A stretch of DNA of 5,172 nt, from the NCBI GenBank assembly GCA_947478315.1, contig CANJWF010000100.1, forward strand, positions 1-5,172, in the 5' to 3' direction. A program made the position numbers and the translations under genes. The notes under the pieces are model-generated. The model worked only from the letters and a program-made list of their open reading frames with translations. It was not told where the DNA came from and did not search any database. The stretch comes from Sphingobacteriaceae bacterium. GTDB taxonomy: Bacteria; Bacteroidota; Bacteroidia; Sphingobacteriales; Sphingobacteriaceae. This document shows, piece after piece, positions 1 through 5,078 of the stretch. Every line of letters begins with the position of its first letter. Within the stretch, counting starts at the first letter, position 1.

Positions 1-187
1 ATAAAAGTAAATTACCTTTATTTCATCTGAAAATAATTATTCACTAGTCTTCTTTTTGTCTCTTAATAGTTCTGAACAATAGGGCTATTTTAACTCTTTT
101 TGAACTTGTGGTAGATTTTGGAATCCAACCACTTTTCCCAAAAATAAAAAATTTGACCATAATAGTATTGAAGTGATTATTTATCTT

Positions 188-204
188 TTGGTTTGATAAA
201 CCAA
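188..204. repeat. Perfect 7-bp inverted repeat, 3-base loop
   Basis: TTGGTTT (188-194) and AAACCAA (198-204) are exact reverse complements around GAT. No T-run follows on either strand, so it does not look like an intrinsic terminator. It overlaps or lies just upstream of the first candidate -33 element for the gene at 289. An operator or a transcript-end hairpin would both fit; nothing in the sequence decides between them. Confidence 0.4.
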
Positions 205-269
205 TTGAGTTGAAAATATGTTTGGCATAAATTTATATTTGTTTAATGGGTGTTATTACTCTAATTTTG
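192..269 (+). promoter_or_regulatory. Tandem Bacteroidota-type promoter candidates
   Basis: Three exact matches to the -7 consensus TAnnTTTG occur within 53 bases: TATGTTTG (217-224), TATATTTG (234-241) and TAATTTTG (262-269). Each has a TTTG- or TTG-type element at near the expected distance: TTTG 192-195 (21-base spacer), TTG 210-212 (21-base spacer) and TTTG 238-241 (20-base spacer). Transcripts would start roughly at 230, 248 and 276, upstream of the coding start at 289. The region is T-rich, which raises the chance of false matches, and at most one or two are likely to be real. No exact match was found in the spacer before pyk, so these may serve pyk as well. Confidence 0.4.
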
Positions 270-288
270 ATATTGTTTTTAAGCAATA

Positions 289-705
289 GTGTTGAATAAA
301 AAATTATTAAAATTAGAAATAGAATTTGATTTTGTTTTGGTAGCACTTGCGTGTTCGCTGAAGGATTATCGACTTTGTTACTTACTTAATAAAAATTTAC
401 GTATTAATCTTCGTAAAATAACCGATATAGAAATCGTTAACCGTAAATTTAGTACACACTCTTTTTATTCCCATTTCGTTTCTGTTGAAGAACATTTAGA
501 AATTAATCTTCTTTCAAATCGTGGGATTGATCATTTTTTGATTCCAGAAATGAAACAGTTAGATTATTTCATGATTATTAAGGGATTTATAGACGATGAA
601 GATTTAACAGATTTGCTTAAAAATTTGACTCGTATTGCTGAAGTGAGTTATACTACATTGGTCGATCCTCATAAGTTAAAGTCGAAGAATAATCTTATTT
701 TTTAA
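289..705 (+). CDS. IPExxxDY family protein (function unknown)
   Basis: This is a 138-residue cytoplasmic-looking protein with no signal peptide or membrane segment. Residues 85-93 read IPEMKQLDY, matching the IPE-xxx-(V/L)-DY signature that names a small Bacteroidota-restricted family. The N-terminal part (SLKDYRLCYLLNK, 23-35) also matches the family pattern, in which a DYRL-type motif follows a hydrophobic strand. Its place immediately upstream of pyruvate kinase on the same strand is the usual context for the family as I recall it. No biochemical role is known to me; the context only suggests a link to pyk expression or activity. The start must be non-ATG: an in-frame TAA lies at 280-282 and the first internal ATG is at residue 88, so translation begins at GTG 289 or TTG 292. 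No Shine-Dalgarno sequence is visible. Confidence 0.85.
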   Translation: MLNKKLLKLEIEFDFVLVALACSLKDYRLCYLLNKNLRINLRKITDIEIVNRKFSTHSFYSHFVSVEEHLEINLLSNRGIDHFLIPEMKQLDYFMIIKGFIDDEDLTDLLKNLTRIAEVSYTTLVDPHKLKSKNNLIF

Positions 706-731
706 TTTTTTCTATTAAGATTCTAAATCTT
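685..731 (+). terminator. Weak, possibly competing stems at the gene end
   Basis: A short AAGA/TCTT hairpin (685-696) is followed by A and six Ts, then a second T-run at 706-711; the stem is only 4 bp and AT-rich. In addition, AATCTTA (691-697) is exactly complementary to TAAGATT (716-722), and AAGATT (717-722) is also complementary to AATCTT (726-731) across a 3-base loop. The middle segment can therefore pair upstream or downstream but not both. This could be a weak terminator or an attenuator-like switch ahead of pyk, or simply chance in AT-rich DNA. Confidence 0.25.
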
Positions 732-744
732 GAAAAAACAATTA

Positions 745-953
745 TATCATTAATGAAACACCTATGAGCAATACGCTTGCAAAGGAGCATGATAATGTTG
801 TTCTAGGTTTTTCATCATCATTAAAAAAACAATCTGCGAAGCACGGATGAATACCGTTGATAAACAAGCACTAATGAATAAATGCTTTGCATTCATGAGT
901 GTCTTCAAAAATAAACAGGAACGAATACATTGAAGATAATCATCGCTTCGTAG
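745..953 (+). promoter_or_regulatory. Putative structured leader upstream of pyk
   Basis: Three nested or adjacent pairings are visible by eye. A long-range helix joins 834-842 and 846-850 to 945-953 and 940-944: 14 pairs including one G-U, with a 3-base bulge at 843-845. It encloses a hairpin at 866-905, with AATGC 881-885 paired to GCATT 889-893 across TTT, then ATG/CAT, CACT/AGTG and AAG/CTT, interrupted by a 4-base bulge, one mismatch and one extra base. Upstream, TATCAT (745-750) pairs with ATGATA (789-794) around a GCAA/TTGC hairpin (768-780). No T-run follows the main structure. It matches no riboswitch class that I recognise. The pairings may instead be a by-product of the degenerate repeats in the same stretch. 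Confidence 0.35.
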
Positions 954-986
954 TCATGAGTACCCAAAAAACAAAACCAACGAATA
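846..986. repeat. Three degenerate direct repeats before pyk
   Basis: Related units begin at 846 (GATGAATACC), 894 (CATGAGTGTC) and 955 (CATGAGTACC). Each continues through an A-rich core containing AAACA and ends in GAATA (876-880, 923-927, 982-986). The last two share the exact words TCATGAGT (893-900, 954-961) and ACGAATA (921-927, 980-986), 61 and 59 bases apart. A fourth, weaker member may start at 763 (TATGAGCAATACG). Read as protein, the units give MNTVDKQALMN, MSVFKNKQERI and MSTQKTKPTNN, which resemble one another, but changes of frame and stops separate them. The stretch could be a decayed repeat-containing ORF, tandem duplications of leader DNA, or a non-coding repeat. Confidence 0.4.
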
Positions 987-994
987 ATTAACAG

Positions 995-2413
995 ATGAAA
1001 AAAACAAAAATAGTGGCTACTATGGGGCCTGCGTCGGCTAAACCAGCCGTTCTTTTAGCAATGATAAAAGCGGGAGTTAATGTTTGTAGACTCAATTTTT
1101 CTCATGGGAAGCATGAGGAACACCAAAAAACGATTGATTTGATTAGACAAATAAATGTTGATTATCAATTAAATATAGGAATACTGGCTGATTTACAGGG
1201 TCCAAAAATTCGTATAGGGCTGGTAAAAGATGGTGGTATTAATTTAAAAAATGGTCAAAATATTGATATCACAACTTGTGAATGTGTTGGTGATGAGAAA
1301 CGCATTCACATTACTTATGAGCATTTTCCCAACGATGTTAAGCCACAAGAAATTATTTTGTTGGATGATGGCAAAATACAACTTAGAATATTAGAAACAA
1401 ATGGAAAAGATACCGTTTCTTGTGAAGTGATTTATGGGGGGATATTAACTTCTAGAAAGGGAGTTAATTTGCCTAATACGAATGTTTCTATACCAAGTTT
1501 GACGGAAGAAGATTTGATAAATCTTAAATTTGCGTTAAAGAATAATATAGAATGGATTGGTCTTTCTTTTGTGAGAACTGCAAATGATATTTTGGAATTG
1601 AAACAAATTATTGCTGCTGAAAATAATGCAGCGGGTGTTATTGCCAAAATAGAAAAACCAGAGGCTGTAGAAAATATAGATGAAATTATTGCTGCTACGG
1701 ACGGTATTATGGTTGCGCGTGGAGATTTGGGTGTTGAGATGCCGTTAGAGGAAGTTCCTCTGTTGCAAAAGATGATTGTTCAAAAATGTCGTGTAGCAGC
1801 TAAGCCAGTCATTATTGCAACTCAGATGTTGGAAAGTATGATTACTACAGCTAGACCGACGCGAGCTGAGGTGAATGATGTGGCAAATTCTGTTTTAGAT
1901 GGTGCAGATGCTGTGATGCTTAGTGGTGAAACTTCGGTTGGAGACTTTCCGGTTATTGTCATTGAAACAATTGCTAAAATTATTCTTCACGTAGAGAAAA
2001 ATAACTACTCTTTTAACAGTCATATAGAATACAAGCAAGATTCACCCAATTATTTGTCGGATGCTATTTGCAGTTCTGCTTGTTTTTTGGCTGAAAAAAC
2101 AAATGCTTTTGCGATTGTTGCTTTAACGGCTTCGGGTTATACTGCTGTTCAAATTGCATCTCATCGTCCGAAATCAGCAATTTTTATATTTACTTCCAAT
2201 AAGAAATTATTAAATGCTTTAAGTTTACTTTGGGGCATTAAAGGATTCTATTATGAGCCTATGAGTAATACTGATGTCACAATTACCGAAATTAATGCTT
2301 TTCTAAAAAAGAATGAATTTACCAAACTAGGGGATGTTATTATTAATACAGGTGTTATCCCTATTACGGAACATTCTAAAACCAATATGCTTAAAGTTAG
2401 TGTGGTTAAGTAG
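995..2413 (+). CDS. pyk: Pyruvate kinase
   Basis: This cytoplasmic enzyme makes pyruvate and ATP from phosphoenolpyruvate and ADP, the last step of glycolysis. At 472 residues it is the length of E. coli PykF and lacks the extra C-terminal PEP-utiliser domain of Bacillus-type enzymes. The start MKKTKIVATMGPAS is typical, and an in-frame TAA at 989-991 fixes ATG 995 as the start. The A domain carries CRLNFSHG (31-38), the IAKIEKPEAV segment (216-225) with catalytic K218 and metal ligand E220, MVARGDLGVE (239-248) with D244, and ATQMLESM (275-282) with substrate-binding T276. The B domain spans about 70-165 and the C-terminal regulatory domain about 345-472. DLQGPKIRI (66-74) has Lys where K+-dependent enzymes have Glu. 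The upstream leader is long and lacks an exact -7 box, so cotranscription with the gene at 289 is plausible. It converges on folP with five bases between stops. Confidence 0.98.
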   Translation: MKKTKIVATMGPASAKPAVLLAMIKAGVNVCRLNFSHGKHEEHQKTIDLIRQINVDYQLNIGILADLQGPKIRIGLVKDGGINLKNGQNIDITTCECVGDEKRIHITYEHFPNDVKPQEIILLDDGKIQLRILETNGKDTVSCEVIYGGILTSRKGVNLPNTNVSIPSLTEEDLINLKFALKNNIEWIGLSFVRTANDILELKQIIAAENNAAGVIAKIEKPEAVENIDEIIAATDGIMVARGDLGVEMPLEEVPLLQKMIVQKCRVAAKPVIIATQMLESMITTARPTRAEVNDVANSVLDGADAVMLSGETSVGDFPVIVIETIAKIILHVEKNNYSFNSHIEYKQDSPNYLSDAICSSACFLAEKTNAFAIVALTASGYTAVQIASHRPKSAIFIFTSNKKLLNALSLLWGIKGFYYEPMSNTDVTITEINAFLKKNEFTKLGDVIINTGVIPITEHSKTNMLKVSVVK

Positions 2414-2418
2414 TAATT

Positions 2419-3273
2419 TTATTGTATCATTTTTGTAATTTTTATACATTCTGCTGCCTCTTTCACGTCGTGAACTCGAATGATATTTGCCCCTTTAATG
2501 AGAGCTACAGTATTGAGTACGGTGGTTCCATTTAAACTATGTTCAGGGTTGGTATTCAGTATTTTATAAATCATAGATTTTCTTGAAATACCGATTAAAA
2601 TAGGTTGTTGGATTATATTAAATTTTTCTAATGCTGCAATGATTTGATAGTTTTGTTCTAATGTTTTTGCGAAACCGATGCCAGGGTCAATGATGATATC
2701 GTAAATGCCTATTGTTTTTAATTGTTCAATTTTGTCTAAAAAATAATTGATAATTTCTTCTACTACATGTTGGTATTGTGTGTGTTGTTGCATGGTTTGT
2801 GGCGAACCTTTCATGTGCATAGCAATATAGGTTACTTTTGTTTCGGCTATTAATGGTAACATATTTTTGTCTAAGTTACCTGCTGATATGTCGTTAATGA
2901 TATTGGCTCCTTCTTGAATAGCTACTTTAGCAACTGCTGCTCTAAAAGTGTCTACTGATAATAGGGTTTCTGGGAAATGTTGTCTAATACTTTTTAGTAT
3001 AGGTATGAGCCGGTTAATTTCTTCTTTCACGGCTACTGGTGTTGCTTGTGGTTTTGATGAGTAAGCACCTATATCTATTATTTCGGCTCCTTGACTAAGC
3101 ATTTCACTTACTTGTTTTAATGCTTCCTTTTTTTGGAGGTACTTTCCGCCATCGAAGAATGAATCGGGGGTGATGTTGAGTATCCCCATGATTTTAGGTT
3201 CGTCAAAACAAATCAATTTTCCACCGATGTTGCACGTCCTTTTTTTGGAAAAAACTGTAACTTCGTTGTTCAT
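2419..3273 (-). CDS. folP: Dihydropteroate synthase
   Basis: This enzyme condenses 6-hydroxymethyl-7,8-dihydropterin diphosphate with p-aminobenzoate to give 7,8-dihydropteroate in cytoplasmic folate synthesis; it is the sulfonamide target. The 284 residues cover the whole TIM barrel. GILNITPDSFFDGG (30-43) is the first signature, SVDTFR (106-111) holds the pterin-site Asp (D108), and IINDISAG (125-132) supplies N127. MHMKGSPQTMQ (152-162), IDPGIGFAKT (195-204, D196), GISRKS (228-233, K232) and IRVHDV (265-270, R266 and H268) complete the site. The second loop reads IGAYSSKPQA (68-77) where E. coli has VGGESTRPGA, so Lys replaces the usual Arg and Gln the Gly. Y-S-S is normal in the phylum as I recall, K and Q less so. 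There is no Phe-Gly insertion of the acquired Sul type, so this is the chromosomal enzyme. ATG 3273-3271 is the only start before the signature motif. Confidence 0.96.
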   Translation of the reverse strand: MNNEVTVFSKKRTCNIGGKLICFDEPKIMGILNITPDSFFDGGKYLQKKEALKQVSEMLSQGAEIIDIGAYSSKPQATPVAVKEEINRLIPILKSIRQHFPETLLSVDTFRAAVAKVAIQEGANIINDISAGNLDKNMLPLIAETKVTYIAMHMKGSPQTMQQHTQYQHVVEEIINYFLDKIEQLKTIGIYDIIIDPGIGFAKTLEQNYQIIAALEKFNIIQQPILIGISRKSMIYKILNTNPEHSLNGTTVLNTVALIKGANIIRVHDVKEAAECIKITKMIQ

Positions 3274-3290
3274 AAAAATCCGATATAGTT

Positions 3291-3836
3291 TTGACAGAGA
3301 AAAATACTACACAAGAATACGATGCTATCATCAAAGTATGCAAAGATATTTTTTTAAAAAAGAATCATGATTATGGACCTGCATGGCGAATATTGCGTGC
3401 AAGTTCTATTACCGACCAGCTTTTCATTAAAGCGAAGCGTATTAAAACGTTGGAGGAAAAGAAGGTTGCTAAAATTTTAGAAAGTGAAATAGGAGAATAT
3501 ATTGCTATTGTTAATTATGCGATTATAGGCATGATTCAGTTAGAGTGGGGAGAGTCTCCAAATTTGATAATATCTTCAACATTAATTGAAGAAGTTTACG
3601 ATAGATTAATAAATGAAACGAAGAATTTAATGTTTGCAAAGAATCATGATTATGGCGAGGCTTGGCGCGATATGCGTATTAGTTCTTTGACTGATCTGAT
3701 TTTAATGAAAATTATGCGTGTTAAACAGATAGAGAATCATGATGGTAGCACATTGATTTCTGAGGGTATTAAATCGAATTATCAAGATATGTTAAATTAT
3801 GCTGTTTTTGCTTTGATTAAATTAAATGTTAACTGA
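3291..3836 (+). CDS. DUF1599 (Nmad1-type) protein with two tandem domains
   Basis: The 181-residue soluble protein is an internal duplication. Residues about 9-86 and 102-179 each contain a KNHDYGxAWR motif (24-33 and 117-126), an SS(I/L)TD segment (38-42 and 131-135), a K-R basic patch and a hydrophobic NYAxxxxIxL helix (75-84 and 169-178). This matches DUF1599, also called nucleotide modification associated domain 1, which as I recall occurs both in Bacteroidota chromosomes and in phages. The K-N-x-D-Y-G element also recalls all-alpha NTP pyrophosphohydrolases of the MazG group, but that link is my inference and no activity is established. The start must be TTG 3291: an in-frame TAA lies at 3273-3275 and no ATG precedes the first motif. 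The gene diverges from folP with 17 bases between starts and is followed one base later by the membrane protein gene, so those two form an operon. Confidence 0.87.
   Translation: MTEKNTTQEYDAIIKVCKDIFLKKNHDYGPAWRILRASSITDQLFIKAKRIKTLEEKKVAKILESEIGEYIAIVNYAIIGMIQLEWGESPNLIISSTLIEEVYDRLINETKNLMFAKNHDYGEAWRDMRISSLTDLILMKIMRVKQIENHDGSTLISEGIKSNYQDMLNYAVFALIKLNVN
3359..3655 (+). repeat. In-frame 18-base exact direct repeat inside DUF1599 gene
   Basis: AAAGAATCATGATTATGG occurs at 3359-3376 and again at 3638-3655, exactly 279 bases (93 codons) apart and in the same frame. It encodes the KNHDYG motif of both domain copies, marking the old gene-internal duplication. Flanking bases have diverged while the motif DNA is identical even at wobble positions. 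Confidence 0.85.
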
Positions 3837-3837
3837 T

Positions 3838-4992
3838 ATGAAAAGGTTTTTGATTGTATTTAGTAGAATTTTTGTCGGGGTCTTGTTTATTTTTTCTGGT
3901 TTAATAAAAGCCAATGATCCGCTTGGTTTTGGATATAAGTTGCAAGAATATTACGATGTTTTTCATCTTGGTTTTTTAGGTAACGGTGTAAGTGTACAAG
4001 CAATTTTTATTTGTGCATTAGAAATTATTTTGGGATGTATGTTATTGCTGGGTATTCGTGCGAAGCAAACGGTAATAGGGTTATTGGTTATTATCGTATT
4101 TTTTACTTTGCTTACGTTTGTTTCTGCGGTTTTTAAAGTAGTTACTTCTTGCGGTTGTTTTGGTGATGCTATTCCTCTAACACCTTGGCAGTCTTTTGGT
4201 AAAGATTTGATTTTGTTAACATTGATTATCATTTTATTTATTTACCGTCTTCATATTAAGCCTTTATTCTCATCTCTGAAAGCACAAAATAGTTTGCTAT
4301 TGATAGTTAGTGCATTAAGTGTTGGATTGGGATTTTTTACTTACAGTTTTTTACCCTTTATTGATTTTTTACCCTATAAAGCGGGGGTTAATATTAGTGA
4401 GGCTATGGCCATTCCTCCTGGTGCTTCTTTAGATGAGTTTGAAATTATTTATACGTTGAAAAATAAAAAATCGGGTGATAGTAAAGAAATGACAGATAAG
4501 GAATATATCAAAACAGAAATATGGAAGGATACTAGTTGGGAAATTATAGGAGAGCCCAAACAAAAATTGATCAAAAAAGGTTTTGAACCTAAGATTAAAG
4601 ATTTTATTGTTAACGATGCTCAAGGGAATGATTATACAAGGGAAATATTAGATAATCCTTACTATAGCTTAGTGTTAGTTGCCTATGATTTGAATAAAAC
4701 AAATGAACATGCCATACAAAAATTGAACGCTTTGGCGATGAATGTGGCAGAAGATTTTAACATAAGAACCATCTGTTTAACTTCGGCTTCAGCTAAGCTG
4801 GCGGAATCTTTTAGTAAAAAGAATAAACTTTTTTACGAAATGTTTTACATGGACGCCGTTCCATTGAAGAGTATGGTTCGTGCTAACCCAGGTATTATTT
4901 TATTGCGTAACGGTGTTATTGTTAATAAATGGCACTATCGCACGGTTCCTTCTTATGAAACTATGAGGTCTTTATATTTTGAAAAAGATTGA
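3838..4992 (+). CDS. BT_3928-type DoxX/MauE membrane protein with thioredoxin-like domain
   Basis: This inner-membrane protein of 384 residues has an N-terminal DoxX/MauE-like bundle and a C-terminal soluble domain. Helices lie near 4-24, 51-73, 78-101, 122-138 and 153-174. The start MKRFLIVFSRIFVGVLFIFSG and following KANDPLGFGYK are typical of the family. A CGCFGD motif (105-110) between helices 3 and 4 recalls MauE, linked to disulfide formation in methylamine dehydrogenase maturation. Residues about 252-384 look like a thioredoxin fold: a FIVNDAQGN entry, strand SLVLVAYDL, then ANPGIILLRNGVIVNKWHY with P351 at the cis-Pro position. The expected CXXC is absent; the only Cys there is C313. 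I infer a redox-related or maturation role in the envelope, unproven. ATG 3838 is preferred because it fits the family N-terminus; ATG 3826 would add four residues and overlap the upstream gene by 11 bases. Two stops (TGA, TAG) end it. Confidence 0.87.
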   Translation: MKRFLIVFSRIFVGVLFIFSGLIKANDPLGFGYKLQEYYDVFHLGFLGNGVSVQAIFICALEIILGCMLLLGIRAKQTVIGLLVIIVFFTLLTFVSAVFKVVTSCGCFGDAIPLTPWQSFGKDLILLTLIIILFIYRLHIKPLFSSLKAQNSLLLIVSALSVGLGFFTYSFLPFIDFLPYKAGVNISEAMAIPPGASLDEFEIIYTLKNKKSGDSKEMTDKEYIKTEIWKDTSWEIIGEPKQKLIKKGFEPKIKDFIVNDAQGNDYTREILDNPYYSLVLVAYDLNKTNEHAIQKLNALAMNVAEDFNIRTICLTSASAKLAESFSKKNKLFYEMFYMDAVPLKSMVRANPGIILLRNGVIVNKWHYRTVPSYETMRSLYFEKD

Positions 4993-5006
4993 TAGATACA
5001 TCATGT

Positions 5007-5035
5007 TAACGGAAATCAAGATTCAACTTTCGTTA
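5007..5035. terminator. Weak hairpin in the spacer after the operon
   Basis: TAACG (5007-5011) and AAA (5013-5015) can pair with CGTTA (5031-5035) and TTT (5028-5030), giving 8 bp with one bulged G and a 12-base loop. The stem lies between the operon end and a probable convergent gene, where a bidirectional terminator would be expected. No proper T-run follows on either strand, and AAATCA (5013-5018) could instead pair with TGATTT (5046-5051). The assignment is tentative. Confidence 0.22.
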
Positions 5036-5078
5036 TTGACTTTCATGATTTATATTCTGTGTTATATGTAATTTTTAT

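Larger units (their letters stand above)
1..288. other. Intergenic region without a convincing gene
   Basis: No recognisable protein or RNA gene was found on either strand. Stops are frequent in all forward frames, and the few codons open at the left edge do not resemble the end of any protein I know. The minus strand is open from 232 down to a TAG at 44-46, but the only ATG within it (158-160) would give just 38 residues of no known family. The right third holds the promoter-like motifs and inverted repeat listed separately. The region therefore reads as the upstream control region of the gene starting at 289. In several Bacteroidota I recall rnc upstream of this gene; nothing like its C-terminus is visible here. 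Confidence 0.6.

Noticed and set aside
1..120. 3' end of rnc or another upstream gene at the left edge
   Set aside because: Forward frames hit stops within about 15 codons and the residues do not resemble a ribonuclease III C-terminus.
801..810. TAGGTTTT (804-811 area) as a pyk promoter -7 box
   Set aside because: It lacks the final G of the consensus and has no TTTG at a suitable distance, so I do not call a promoter there.
846..986. Repeats before pyk considered as a CRISPR array
   Set aside because: The units are degenerate, contain A-rich variable cores, are irregularly spaced and number only three or four, with no cas gene nearby.
1432..1647. Open frame antisense to pyk
   Set aside because: It lies wholly within the well-supported pyk coding sequence, and its translation shows no motif or family resemblance.
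2419..3273. folP considered as an acquired sulfonamide-resistance (sul) gene
   Set aside because: No Phe-Gly insertion is visible in the pABA-binding loop, base composition matches the neighbours, and no mobile element is present.
3286..3293. TAGTTTTG, an exact match to the -7 consensus at the DUF1599 start
   Set aside because: It overlaps the TTG start codon itself, so transcription would begin inside the coding region, and the nearest TTG upstream gives only a 17-base spacer. Treated as coincidence.
3963..4232. Open frame antisense to the DoxX gene
   Set aside because: It mirrors the membrane-segment coding sequence on the other strand, has no recognisable motif, and the sense gene is clearly real.
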